Shown here: positions 1-8,541 of the stretch, piece after piece
How the letters are laid out: each line of letters begins with the position of its first letter
How positions within the stretch are numbered: position 1 is the first letter of the stretch
From: Burkholderia cepacia
GTDB taxonomy: Bacteria; Pseudomonadota; Gammaproteobacteria; Burkholderiales; Burkholderiaceae
NCBI RefSeq assembly: GCF_001718835.1
Contig: NZ_CP013443.1
Span: forward strand, 3,038,001-3,102,000
Direction: 5' to 3'
Length of the DNA stretch: 64,000 nt
Made by a program: the position numbers and the translations under genes
The notes under the pieces: generated by a model
The model's database searches: none
What the model was told of the DNA's origin: nothing
What the model saw: only the letters and a program-made list of their open reading frames with translations

Positions 1-685
1 GCGCTTCGCGTATTCGGGCGGCTCGCCGCTCGACGCGAACCTGAAGGCGCGCGTCGAGTGCCAGTACGGCGTGCCGCTGCACAACGGCTACGGAATGACC
101 GAAAGCAGCCCGACGATCACGCAGACACCGCTCGACGCGCCACGCACCGACAGCTCGGTCGGCGTGCCGATTCCCGGTGTGGAGTTGCGGATCGTCGCGC
201 CGGACGGCACCGACGTGCCGCCCGGCGAAGTCGGCGAGATCCGCGTCCGCGGGCCGAACGTGATGCTCGGCTACTACCGCGACGCGGACGCCACGCGCGC
301 GGCCGTATCGCCGGACGGCTGGCTGAGCACCGGCGATCTCGCACGGCAGGAGGCGGACGGCGCGGTGACGATCGCGGGCCGCAGCAAGGAGCTGATCATC
401 CGCTCGGGCTTCAACGTCTATCCGGTCGAAGTCGAGCAGGTGCTGAACGCGCATCCGGACGTCGTGCAGGCGGCCGTCATCGGCCGCGCGGTCGAGGGCA
501 ACGAGGAAGTGCTCGCGTTCGTCGAACGGGTGCCCGGCGCGACAGCCGACGAAGCGGCGCTGCACGCATGGTGCGCGGAGCGGCTCGCGCCTTACAAGCG
601 CCCCGCGCATATCCGCGTTCTCGACGCGCTGCCGGCCGCATCGACAGGCAAGGTGCTGAAGCACAAGCTGCGCGAGCTGGTCTGA
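1..685 (+). CDS. Acyl-CoA synthetase (AMP-forming), C-terminal part, truncated by window edge
   Basis: The reading frame is open from base 2 and ends at the TGA at 683-685. About 227 residues remain. They carry the end of the adenylating domain (YGMTESSP motif, the A5 core) and the later GYYRD, GWLSTGD and GRSKELI-R-GFNVYP motifs, then the C-terminal lid ending in STGKVLKHKL, which holds the usual acyl-adenylate lysine. Such enzymes activate a carboxylic acid with ATP and transfer it to CoA. The substrate-pocket half lies outside the window, so chain length or substrate cannot be judged. The gene converges on xerD with a 48-bp gap. Confidence 0.9.
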   Translation, partial: RFAYSGGSPLDANLKARVECQYGVPLHNGYGMTESSPTITQTPLDAPRTDSSVGVPIPGVELRIVAPDGTDVPPGEVGEIRVRGPNVMLGYYRDADATRAAVSPDGWLSTGDLARQEADGAVTIAGRSKELIIRSGFNVYPVEVEQVLNAHPDVVQAAVIGRAVEGNEEVLAFVERVPGATADEAALHAWCAERLAPYKRPAHIRVLDALPAASTGKVLKHKLRELV

Positions 686-733
686 CGCAGGCAGGCCGGT
701 GCGCGCACCGGAGCCTGCGCAGCGAAACGTGCG

Positions 734-1684
734 CTAACCGCGCGGATGGTGTTGCGCATGCAGCGTCTTCAACCGCTCGCGCGCGACGTGCGTATAGATC
801 TGCGTGGTCGAGATGTCGCTGTGACCGAGCAGCAATTGCACGACGCGCAGGTCGGCGCCGTGGTTCAGCAAGTGCGTCGCAAACGCGTGCCGCAGCGTGT
901 GCGGCGACAGGTGTGCGCGCACGTCCGCGTGCTGCGCGTGACGCTTGATGATGTTCCAGAACTGCTGGCGCGTCATTCCGTCGCCGCGTGCGGTCACGAA
1001 CAGCGCGTCGGCCGCGCGCGCGCCGAGCAGCGCCGGCCGCGCATCGCGCAGATAGCGCTCGATCCAGCCATGCGCGACTTCGCCGAACGGCACGAGCCGC
1101 TCCTTCGAGCCCTTGCCCATCACGCGCACGACGCCCTCGTTGAGCCCGACCTCGACGGTCTTCAACGTCACGAGCTCGCTCACGCGCAATCCGCTCGCGT
1201 ACATCAGCTCGAGCATCGTGCGATCGCGCAGGCCGAGCGGCGTGCCGATGTCGGGCGCGCCGAGCAGCGCCTCGACCTGCGCCTCCGACAACGTCGACGG
1301 AAACCGAGCCGCCTGTTTCGCGGACGAGATCCGCAGCGTCGGGTCGGCGCTCGCGCGATGCTCGCGCACGGCCCAGCCGTAATAGCGCCGGAACACGGAC
1401 AGCCGCCGGTTCGACGACGTCGCCTTGCCGTCGCTGCGCGCGGCGATGTAGCCCGTCACCATCGATTCGTCGACCGAATCGAGCGACGTGTCGTGAGTCG
1501 CGGCGAGCCATTGGGAAAACAGCACCAGATCGCGCCGGTAAGCATCGAGCGTGTTGCGTGCGAGCCCGTGCTCGAGCCACAGCGCGTCGCAAAACACGTC
1601 GATCGATGCGCGGCTCGCGAGCAGCGCGGGGGACGCCGCGGCGGCATCGCCGTCGGCTTCGGGAGAAATCAGCGATTCACTCAT
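734..1684 (-). CDS. xerD: Tyrosine recombinase XerD
   Basis: A 316-residue site-specific recombinase, the partner of XerC in resolving chromosome dimers at dif. The N-terminal SAM-like core-binding domain spans roughly residues 25-110. The catalytic domain shows the full tyrosine-recombinase set: the Arg in ASGLRVSEL, the Lys in GKGSKERLVPF, HTLRHAFATHLL (H-x-x-R), a late His in LGHSDISTT and the nucleophile in QIYTHV. I chose the ATG at 1684 because it overlaps the ogt stop codon by one base (TGATG) and gives the normal family length; the frame is also open further upstream but runs through ogt. Translational coupling to ogt is likely. Confidence 0.93.
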   Translation of the reverse strand: MSESLISPEADGDAAAASPALLASRASIDVFCDALWLEHGLARNTLDAYRRDLVLFSQWLAATHDTSLDSVDESMVTGYIAARSDGKATSSNRRLSVFRRYYGWAVREHRASADPTLRISSAKQAARFPSTLSEAQVEALLGAPDIGTPLGLRDRTMLELMYASGLRVSELVTLKTVEVGLNEGVVRVMGKGSKERLVPFGEVAHGWIERYLRDARPALLGARAADALFVTARGDGMTRQQFWNIIKRHAQHADVRAHLSPHTLRHAFATHLLNHGADLRVVQLLLGHSDISTTQIYTHVARERLKTLHAQHHPRG

Positions 1685-2151
1685 CAGTACGGCACGCCCT
1701 CGTGCGCCAGCAGCCAGCGCTTCACTTTCTGGTAATACCCGTTGTCGTCGTGATTCGCGAAGCCGCCGAGGCCGCCCGCCGCGACGACGCGATGGCACGG
1801 GATCACGAGCGGGAAGTAGTTCGCGCCGCACGCCTGGCCGACCGCGCGCGGCGCGCTGCCGATCCGCTTCGCGACCTGGCCGTAGGTCAGCACCGTGCCG
1901 GGCGGGATATCGCTGATCACGTCCCACACGCGGTGCTGGAACACGCTGCCGACCTCGGCAAGCGGCAGGTCGAAGCGCGCCGACGCGCGCTCGAGATAAC
2001 GTTCGATCTGCTTGACCGCGCGCTCCGCGAGCGGCGAATCCGGATCGACCGACTTCACCGATTCGGGCAGATAGACGATCTCGCGCACCACCGCGGCATC
2101 CGTGCGGATGCCGACCTTGCCGAACGGTGCGTCGATGACTGCATTGAACAT
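1684..2151 (-). CDS. ogt: Methylated-DNA--protein-cysteine methyltransferase
   Basis: A 155-residue suicide DNA-repair protein that removes alkyl groups from O6-alkylguanine onto its own cysteine. The active-site motif IPCHRVV is present, preceded by the helix-turn-helix segment (PPGTVLTYGQVAKRIGS) and followed by the LGGFANHD loop. An AGGAGAGG ribosome-binding site lies a few bases before the ATG at 2151, which decides the start. It is the shorter Ogt form, without the AraC-like half seen in Ada. It is the first gene of a probable ogt-xerD pair. Confidence 0.93.
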   Translation of the reverse strand: MFNAVIDAPFGKVGIRTDAAVVREIVYLPESVKSVDPDSPLAERAVKQIERYLERASARFDLPLAEVGSVFQHRVWDVISDIPPGTVLTYGQVAKRIGSAPRAVGQACGANYFPLVIPCHRVVAAGGLGGFANHDDNGYYQKVKRWLLAHEGVPY

Positions 2152-2215
2152 GACCCTCTCCTGACCGATGAATGCGCACGGAAGCGCCGCGCGCCGACGA
2201 CACTTTACGCCGCCT

Positions 2216-3451
2216 TCACGCGGCACGCAGTGCCCATTCGACATGCTCGCGCACGACCGGCGACGGATCGTCGGCCCGCGCGCGCAACGCGGCGACGATC
2301 GCGTCGCGCGCCTGCGGCGCGAGCCGGCCTTCGCCCGCGCGCAGTGCATTGCCGAGCCCGACCGCGAGATTGCGCAGCCAGCTTTCGTAGCCGATGCGCC
2401 GGATCGCACTGCCCTGCATCCGCGCATCGAACGTGTCCGCATCCCACGCGAACAGCTCGACGAGCGTCGCGCGGTCGAGGCCGTGCCGCACGTCGAAATC
2501 GGCGACGGGCGCGGCCTGCGCGAACTTGTTCCACGGGCACACGAGCTGGCAATCGTCGCAGCCGTACACGCGATTGCCGATCATCGGCCGCAGCGGCTCG
2601 GGGATGCTGCCTTTCAGTTCGATCGTCAGGTACGAGATGCAGCGGCGCGCATCGACGCGGTACGGCTCGACGATCGCGCCGGTCGGGCATGCGTCGATGC
2701 AGCGCGTGCAGCTGCCGCAGTGCGCGCCGGGCGTCTCGGGCGCAGTATCGGGCGACGTGTGCGCGTCGGTCGGCAGCGGAACGTCGACGTAGATCTCGCC
2801 GAGAAAGAACAGCGAACCCGCATCGCGCTGCAGCAGCAGCGTGTGCTTGCCGCGCCAGCCGACACCGGCCTTCTGCGCGAGCTCGACCTCGAGCACGGGC
2901 GCCGAATCGGTGAACACGCGGTAGCCGAACGCGCCGATCGCCTGCTCGATGCGCTCGGCGAGCGTCTGCAGCCGGTTGCGCAGCACCTTGTGATAGTCGC
3001 GGCCGCGCGCATAGATCGACACGACGGCCGCCCGCGGATCGTCGAGCCGGGCCCGTTCGCGCGCGCGCCAGTCGTGCGGCGCAAGCGCGCCAGGCTCGTC
3101 GCCGGGCGCACCGGCGGCGAGCGTTTGGGCTGGCAGATAGGCGAGCCGCGCGGAAATCACACGTCGCGTACCGGCCACAAGTTCGGCCGGACGCGCGCGT
3201 TTCATCCCATGTTTCGCCATATAATCCATTTCGCCGTGGTATCCGGCTTCCAGCCAGGCGGCGAGGCCTGCTTCGGCATCCGAGAGATCGGTATCGCTGA
3301 TGCCGATCGCCCCGAAACCCAATTCGCGCCCCCACGCCCTGATGCGCGCGGCGAGCGCAGTCAACGCCGCATCGTCGAGCGCGCACGGCGCCGCGCCTTC
3401 GGCACGAGTCGAAGGCCTGTCGGATGCGGCGAGTTCCGGTAATCGGTTCAT
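2216..3451 (-). CDS. queG: Epoxyqueuosine reductase
   Basis: A 411-residue cobalamin- and Fe-S-dependent enzyme of the last step of queuosine synthesis in tRNA (epoxyqueuosine to queuosine). The N-terminal catalytic region includes RARPAELVAGTRRVI and KAGVGWRGKHTLLL, typical of QueG. The C-terminal part has two 4Fe-4S motifs, HCGSCTRCIDACP and GCDDCQLVCPWN, followed by HEAT-like helices. The length is a little above E. coli QueG because of a variable N-terminus and an insert near residue 110 (GAPGDEPGALAPHD). It is divergent from tsaE with only 17 bp between the starts, so promoters must overlap the coding ends. In many proteobacteria queG sits beside tsaE and amiC, as here. Confidence 0.94.
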   Translation of the reverse strand: MNRLPELAASDRPSTRAEGAAPCALDDAALTALAARIRAWGRELGFGAIGISDTDLSDAEAGLAAWLEAGYHGEMDYMAKHGMKRARPAELVAGTRRVISARLAYLPAQTLAAGAPGDEPGALAPHDWRARERARLDDPRAAVVSIYARGRDYHKVLRNRLQTLAERIEQAIGAFGYRVFTDSAPVLEVELAQKAGVGWRGKHTLLLQRDAGSLFFLGEIYVDVPLPTDAHTSPDTAPETPGAHCGSCTRCIDACPTGAIVEPYRVDARRCISYLTIELKGSIPEPLRPMIGNRVYGCDDCQLVCPWNKFAQAAPVADFDVRHGLDRATLVELFAWDADTFDARMQGSAIRRIGYESWLRNLAVGLGNALRAGEGRLAPQARDAIVAALRARADDPSPVVREHVEWALRAA

Positions 3452-3468
3452 CGCACTATTTTACGAGA

Positions 3469-4020
3469 ATGCCAGCCACGCCCCATACGCCTCATGCCGA
3501 CCCGCTGCCCGCCCCGCTCACGGAGCGCGTGATCGCACTCGCCGACGAAGCGGCGACCGAGGCTTTCGGCACCCGCTTCGCGCACGCGCTCGACGCGGCA
3601 CGCACCGAACTCGCCCGCGCGCATGCGTTCGACGGGCTGCAGATCCAGCTGGTCGGCGACCTCGGCGCGGGCAAGACGTCCCTCGTGCGCGCGATCCTGC
3701 GCGGCCTCGGCCACACGGGGCGTGTGCGCAGCCCGACCTATACGCTCGTCGAGCCGTACGCGCTCGAACGCGACGATGGGGAACTCGAGGTCTATCACTT
3801 CGATCTGTATCGTTTCAACGATCCGGCCGAATGGTCCGACGCAGGCTTTCGCGAATATTTCAATTCCAGTGCGATCTGCCTCGTCGAATGGCCACAACAG
3901 GCGGGCACGCTGCTCGGCGTACCCGATCTGGTTTTCTCGCTCGACGTGGATGGCGACGGCCGCGCCCTCACCGTCCGGGCGTACAGCGCTTCAGGAAACG
4001 CATGTCTCGAAAGATGTTGA
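3469..4020 (+). CDS. tsaE: tRNA threonylcarbamoyladenosine biosynthesis ATPase TsaE
   Basis: A 183-residue P-loop protein needed with TsaB, TsaD and TsaC for the t6A modification of ANN-decoding tRNAs. The Walker A motif GDLGAGKTSL and the conserved SPTYTLVEPY and EWP segments are visible. I chose the ATG at 3469 (MPATPHTP). An in-frame ATG at 3424 would overlap the divergent queG start, and the extra residues look unlike the family. The 3' end overlaps amiC by 19 bp, so the two genes are coupled. Confidence 0.93.
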   Translation: MPATPHTPHADPLPAPLTERVIALADEAATEAFGTRFAHALDAARTELARAHAFDGLQIQLVGDLGAGKTSLVRAILRGLGHTGRVRSPTYTLVEPYALERDDGELEVYHFDLYRFNDPAEWSDAGFREYFNSSAICLVEWPQQAGTLLGVPDLVFSLDVDGDGRALTVRAYSASGNACLERC

Positions 4021-5537
4021 TCAAACCGTTCCGCTCGATCGAATCGGCGGCCACCGCGACGCACAACTGGCGGCGTCGCCAGATCCTGTGCGCGGGCGCG
4101 TCGACGCTGGTGCTCGGTCTCGTCGCGCCGCGGCTCGCGCACGCGTCGTCGGTGCTCGGCGTGCGCGTGTGGCCCGCACGCGATTACACGCGCGTCACGA
4201 TCGAATCCGACCAGCCGCTGCAGAATACCCAACAGCTGCTGCAGGGCCCCGACCGCCTCGTCGTCGACCTGAGCGGCCTCGATCTCGACCAGGCGCTGCG
4301 CGACCTCGTGTCGAAGATCGCGCCGAACGATCCGCAGATCCAGTCGGTGCGCGTCGGTCAGTATCAGCCGCACGTCGTGCGGATGGTGTTCGACCTGAAA
4401 GGTTCGGTGAAGCCGCAGGTGTTCACGCTGCCGCCGGTCGGCGCTTACAAGTACCGGCTCGTGTTCGACCTGTATCCGGCCGTCGCGCCCGATCCGCTGT
4501 CCGACCTGATCGCGCAGACGGAACGCAAGGAACAGGCGCTCAACGACGCCGCGCGCGCGCAGCAGATGCAGCCGCCGTCCACGTTGGCCGGCCCGGGCAC
4601 CCCGCCGCCCGCCGCGGGCGACAACAGCGATGCGTTCTTCCAGCGCTTCGCGCAGAATACGCCGGCCACGCCGCACACGCCGCCCGCGGCCGGCACGCCC
4701 TCGACGCCCTCGACGCCCGCGAAGCCGGCCGTCAAGCCGCCGCCGGTCATCGCGCGCCGCGACGACAGCGACGACGACGGCGACACCTACAAGTTCACCG
4801 CACCGAAATCCGGCAAGGGCGGCACCGTGCGCCTGCTGACGGTGGCGATCGATCCGGGCCACGGCGGCGAGGATCCGGGCGCGATCGGCGGCGGCGGCAC
4901 GTACGAGAAGCACATCGCGCTCGACATCGCGAAGAAGCTGCGCGCGAAGATCGACGCCGCGCCGAACATGCGCGCGATGATGACGCGCGACGCCGACTTC
5001 TTCGTGCCGCTGAACGTGCGCGTGCAGAAGGCGCGCCGCGTGGGCGCGGATCTCTTCGTGTCGATCCATGCGGACGCGTTCACGACGCCGTCCGCGCGCG
5101 GCTCGTCGGTGTTCGCGTTGTCCGATCACGGCGCGACGAGCGCCGCGGCGCGCTGGATGGCGAACAAGGAAAATTCGTCCGACCTGATCGGCGGCATCAA
5201 CATCAAGACGGCGGATGCGGCCGTGAACCGCGCGCTGTTCGACATGTCGACGACCGCGCAGATCCGCGACTCGCTGCGCTACGGCAACTACGTGCTGAAG
5301 GAAGTCGGCGGCATCAACAAGCTGCACAAGGGCTCGGTCGAACAGGCCGGGTTCGCGGTGCTGAAGGCCCCCGACATTCCGTCGATCCTCGTCGAGACCG
5401 CGTTCATCAGCAACCCGGAAGAGGAAAGCCGGCTGAACGACGACAGCTATCGCGACCAGATGGCCGACGCGATCTTCCGCGGTATCAAGCGCTATTTCGC
5501 CGCGAATCCTCCGCTCGCGAAGAGCCGGATGGCCTGA
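4002..5537 (+). CDS. amiC: N-acetylmuramoyl-L-alanine amidase, Tat-exported AmiC type
   Basis: A 511-residue periplasmic amidase that cuts the stem peptide from peptidoglycan during daughter-cell separation. The N-terminus has a twin-arginine signal (RRRQIL near residue 24, then a hydrophobic stretch ending LAHA). An AMIN domain (septal targeting) occupies roughly residues 45-160, a Pro/Ala/Thr-rich linker about 190-265, and the Amidase_3 zinc domain the rest, with DPGHGGEDPG, SIHADAF and the catalytic-Glu segment LVETAFISN. The ATG at 4002 has AGGAAA just upstream inside tsaE; a second ATG follows four codons later. The long low-complexity linker is the only unusual part. Confidence 0.93.
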   Translation: MSRKMLIKPFRSIESAATATHNWRRRQILCAGASTLVLGLVAPRLAHASSVLGVRVWPARDYTRVTIESDQPLQNTQQLLQGPDRLVVDLSGLDLDQALRDLVSKIAPNDPQIQSVRVGQYQPHVVRMVFDLKGSVKPQVFTLPPVGAYKYRLVFDLYPAVAPDPLSDLIAQTERKEQALNDAARAQQMQPPSTLAGPGTPPPAAGDNSDAFFQRFAQNTPATPHTPPAAGTPSTPSTPAKPAVKPPPVIARRDDSDDDGDTYKFTAPKSGKGGTVRLLTVAIDPGHGGEDPGAIGGGGTYEKHIALDIAKKLRAKIDAAPNMRAMMTRDADFFVPLNVRVQKARRVGADLFVSIHADAFTTPSARGSSVFALSDHGATSAAARWMANKENSSDLIGGINIKTADAAVNRALFDMSTTAQIRDSLRYGNYVLKEVGGINKLHKGSVEQAGFAVLKAPDIPSILVETAFISNPEEESRLNDDSYRDQMADAIFRGIKRYFAANPPLAKSRMA

Positions 5538-5608
5538 CGCTCCCCTCCCGCGCTCTTCCCACTCGCCGCCGGCCGCACGCACTGCGTGCCGGCGCGCGCT
5601 TCAAGACG

Positions 5609-6490
5609 TCACGACGCCGCGAGCCGGCGCACCAGCTTCCCGCCGAACACGTTCACCGCGAGCCCGCCCATCACGAGCGCCGTGCCGATCAGCTGCATGC
5701 GTGTCAGATCCTCGTCGAGCAGCAGCGCCGACGAAGCCAGGCCGACGATCGGCACCAGCAGCGAGAACTGCGCGACCTGCGCGGCCGGATAGCGCGACAG
5801 CAGGCGGCTCCACAGCCCGTAGCCGAGCAGCGTCGCGACGAACGCGAGATAGACGACCGCGAAGATCGACGCCCCGTTCAGCCCGGCGAGCGCGGTCGCG
5901 ATCCGCTGCGGCCCTTCGAACCACAGCGACAGCAGGAAGAACGGCACGGGCGGCACGAGGCTCGCCCACACGACGAGCGACACGAGGTTCGCCCGGCCGA
6001 CCTTCTTCGTGACGATGTTGCCGAACGCCCACATCGCGGCCGAACAGATCGTCAGCAGAAAGCCCGCGAGCGTCATCGCGCGGCCGCCCTGCGCCGCGAT
6101 CACGACGAGCCCGCCCGCGGCGATCGCGAGCCCGAGCAGGTTCTGCATGCGCAGCCGCTCGCCGAGGAACAGCATCGCGAACACGAGCGTGAAGAATGCC
6201 TGCGACTGCAGCACGAGCGACGCGAGGCCGGCCGGCATGCCCACGTACATGCCGGTGAACAGGAACACGAACTGGCCGAGCTGGATCGTCGCGCCGTACA
6301 GCACCAGCAGGCGCCAAGGGATCTGCGGCCGGCGCACGAAGAACACCGCGGGCACGGCCGCGAGCGTGAAGCGCAGCGCGCCGAGCAGCATCGGCGGCAT
6401 GCCGTGCAGGCCGACCTTGATCACGACGAAGTTCACGCCCCACGCCAGGATCACGACCAGCGCAAGCAGCAAGTCCTTCGGGGCCATCAT
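5609..6490 (-). CDS. EamA-family (DMT) transporter
   Basis: A 293-residue inner-membrane permease with ten predicted hydrophobic helices in two EamA repeats (first from residue 5, second from about 145). The N-terminus LALVVILAWGVNFVVIKVGL and the motif GMPPMLLGALRF are typical of the YdeD/EamA-type exporters of amino acids and related metabolites. AAGGAGAC precedes the ATG at 6490; a second ATG follows at once. It stands alone, and substrate cannot be inferred from sequence or context. Confidence 0.9.
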   Translation of the reverse strand: MMAPKDLLLALVVILAWGVNFVVIKVGLHGMPPMLLGALRFTLAAVPAVFFVRRPQIPWRLLVLYGATIQLGQFVFLFTGMYVGMPAGLASLVLQSQAFFTLVFAMLFLGERLRMQNLLGLAIAAGGLVVIAAQGGRAMTLAGFLLTICSAAMWAFGNIVTKKVGRANLVSLVVWASLVPPVPFFLLSLWFEGPQRIATALAGLNGASIFAVVYLAFVATLLGYGLWSRLLSRYPAAQVAQFSLLVPIVGLASSALLLDEDLTRMQLIGTALVMGGLAVNVFGGKLVRRLAAS

Positions 6491-6713
6491 CCGGGTCTCC
6501 TTGATTTGTCGTATGGAAGGCCGCCAGTTTACCGGCAATCGGGAGCCGCCCGGAATCCCGCACGCACATTGTGGATAACGCGCCGACGCCGTGCGGCGAG
6601 CACCCTGCCCGCGAGCAGGAACCGTACCCCGCCGCGCGGCCCGCGACGCGTCACGCGCGTGCTGCCGGGCGCCAGTACAATGACCCGCATCCCCGCAGTC
6701 GACAGGACCCGCC

Positions 6714-7595
6714 ATGCCCGATTCCATCCAAGCCCTGCTGAAGCCGCACGTGCGCGACATCGGCAACCTGCAGGTGCGTCGCACGCTGCCCGCACTCGCC
6801 GCACGCCTCGTCGGCCCGTTCATCTTCTTCGATCACATGGGGCCCGCCACGCTGCCGCCCGGCACGGGGCTCGACGTGCGCCCACACCCGCATATCGGCC
6901 TCGCCACCGTCACCTACCTGTTCGACGGCGCGATCCTGCACCGCGACAGCCTCGGATCGCTGCAGGAGATCGTGCCGGGCGACGTGAACTGGATGACGGC
7001 CGGCCGCGGGATCGTCCACTCCGAACGCACGCCCGATGCGCAGCGCGAAAACGGCCACACCGTGCACGGGATCCAGACCTGGGTCGCGCTGCCGCGCGCG
7101 CACGAGACGACCGAGCCGTCGTTCGAGCACCATGCGGCCGACACGCTGCCGAAGCGCGACGAAGACGGCGTGTCGCTGACGGTGATCGCCGGCGATGCGT
7201 TCGGGCTGCGCTCGCCGGTCACGACGTTCTCGCGCACGCTGTATGTTGCGGCCGAATTCGCGGCCGGCGGCCGCCTCGAACTCGACGCGTCGCACGAGGA
7301 ACGCGCGGTCTATGTGGTCGACGGCGAGCTCGCGATCGACGGCACGCCGCTCGACCCCGCACAGATGGCCGTGCTCGCGCCCGGTGCCGCGGTCACGCTG
7401 ACGAGCGGCGGCGGCGCGCGCGCGATGCTGCTCGGCGGCGACAGGATCGACGGCGAGCGCTTCATCGAATGGAATTTCGTCGCCAGCAGCCGCGAAGCGA
7501 TCGAACGCGCGAAAGAAGCATGGACGCGCCAGGAAATGGGCAAGGTGCCGGGCGAGACCGAGTGGATTCCGCTGCCCGAGTCGAAGCCGCGTTGA
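6714..7595 (+). CDS. Pirin family protein
   Basis: A 293-residue bicupin. The N-terminal cupin holds the pirin metal-site signature (RPHPHIGLATVTYLFDG, then WMTAGRGIVHSER); the C-terminal cupin covers about residues 175-260. Bacterial pirins such as YhhW bind a transition metal and some have quercetinase activity, but physiological roles are poorly known. It is followed 52 bp later by the thioredoxin-like gene, with a small GC-rich hairpin between them (GGGGC...GCCCC near 7600), so they may or may not be co-transcribed. Confidence 0.9.
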   Translation: MPDSIQALLKPHVRDIGNLQVRRTLPALAARLVGPFIFFDHMGPATLPPGTGLDVRPHPHIGLATVTYLFDGAILHRDSLGSLQEIVPGDVNWMTAGRGIVHSERTPDAQRENGHTVHGIQTWVALPRAHETTEPSFEHHAADTLPKRDEDGVSLTVIAGDAFGLRSPVTTFSRTLYVAAEFAAGGRLELDASHEERAVYVVDGELAIDGTPLDPAQMAVLAPGAAVTLTSGGGARAMLLGGDRIDGERFIEWNFVASSREAIERAKEAWTRQEMGKVPGETEWIPLPESKPR

Positions 7596-7647
7596 AAAAG
7601 GGGCGCGCCGCCCCCATCCTGACGACATTCGAACGGAAGAGAACGAC

Positions 7648-8496
7648 ATGGACACCACGCTTGCCACATTCGAGAAAGACGTCATCGAGGCGTCGCTGGA
7701 TGCCCCCGTGCTGGTCGACTTCTGGGCGCCGTGGTGCGGCCCGTGCAAGACGCTCGGCCCGCTGCTGGAAAAACTCGAAGGCGACTACGAAGGCCGCTGG
7801 AAGCTCGTGAAGGTCAACGTCGACGAGAACCAGGAACTCGCCGCGCACTTCCAGACCCGCAGCATCCCGCACGTGATCGCGTTCGCCGACGGGCGCCCCG
7901 TCGACCAGTTCGTCGGCGTGCTGCCCGAAGGCCAGCTGCGCGCCTTTCTCGACCGGCTGCTGCCGGCCCCCGAGGAAGCCGAGCGGCGTGCCGCGCAAGA
8001 CGCGATGGCCGAAGCGCGCTACGACGACGCGCTCACGCACCTCGAGGCGGCGCTCGCGCTGAACCCCGGCTTCGACGACGCACGCCTCGACCTGATCGAA
8101 CTGCTGCTCGCGAACAACCAGGTCGACGCCGCGCGCGCCGAGACGGAGCGCCTTTCGCCGCAGACCGTGCAGAACGGCGACCCGCGCTACCAGGCGATCA
8201 AGACCCGTTTCGACGCACTCGAAGCCACGGCCGACCTGCCGCCGACCGACGCACTCGAAGCACGCATCGCGGCCAATCCGGCCGATCTCGACGCGCGTTT
8301 CGATCTCGCGCAGAGCCTGATCGCGCGGCGTGCGTATGAAGGCGCGCTGGAGCAGTTGCTGGAAATCGTCACGCGCGACCGCGCGTACGGCGACGATCTC
8401 GGCCGCCGCACGATGATCTCGGTGTTCGAGCTGGCCGGCGACCGCCCGGACCTCGTCGCCGGGTGGCGGCGCAAGCTGAGCATGGCGCTCAACTGA
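7648..8496 (+). CDS. Thioredoxin-domain co-chaperone (CnoX/YbbN-like) with TPR-like C-terminus
   Basis: A 282-residue fusion of a thioredoxin fold (residues 1-110) and a TPR-like helical half (about 115-282), the layout of CnoX/YbbN. The thioredoxin site is intact (FWAPWCGPC, Cys30 and Cys33), unlike E. coli CnoX, where this motif is degenerate. The protein may therefore be redox-active as in Caulobacter CnoX, which combines holdase and reductase activity and hands substrates to GroEL. The start is preceded by GGAAGAG. It converges on tcdA. Confidence 0.9.
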   Translation: MDTTLATFEKDVIEASLDAPVLVDFWAPWCGPCKTLGPLLEKLEGDYEGRWKLVKVNVDENQELAAHFQTRSIPHVIAFADGRPVDQFVGVLPEGQLRAFLDRLLPAPEEAERRAAQDAMAEARYDDALTHLEAALALNPGFDDARLDLIELLLANNQVDAARAETERLSPQTVQNGDPRYQAIKTRFDALEATADLPPTDALEARIAANPADLDARFDLAQSLIARRAYEGALEQLLEIVTRDRAYGDDLGRRTMISVFELAGDRPDLVAGWRRKLSMALN

Positions 8497-8502
8497 ACCG
8501 GC

Positions 8503-8529
8503 GCGGCGGGCGGCAGGCGCGCCCGCCGC
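8503..8529. terminator. GC-rich hairpin between convergent genes
   Basis: Perfect 9-bp arms GCGGCGGGC (8503-8511) and GCCCGCCGC (8521-8529) with a 9-nt loop lie between the convergent stops of the CnoX-like gene and tcdA. There is no clear U tract on either strand, so it is a possible rather than a classical terminator. Confidence 0.4.
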
Positions 8530-8541
8530 CTCCCCCTCCAT

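Noticed and set aside
734..2203. A 489-codon frame that could suggest a longer XerD with a unique N-terminus
   Set aside because: The extra 173 codons lie over ogt in another frame and look like shadow sequence. The start at 1684 overlaps the ogt stop and gives the normal XerD length.
3623..7810. A very long open frame (over 1300 codons) across tsaE, amiC, EamA and pirin genes
   Set aside because: It is a GC-driven shadow of real genes on both strands. Its translation is Arg/Ala-rich without domains, and the true genes have clear motifs and ribosome-binding sites.
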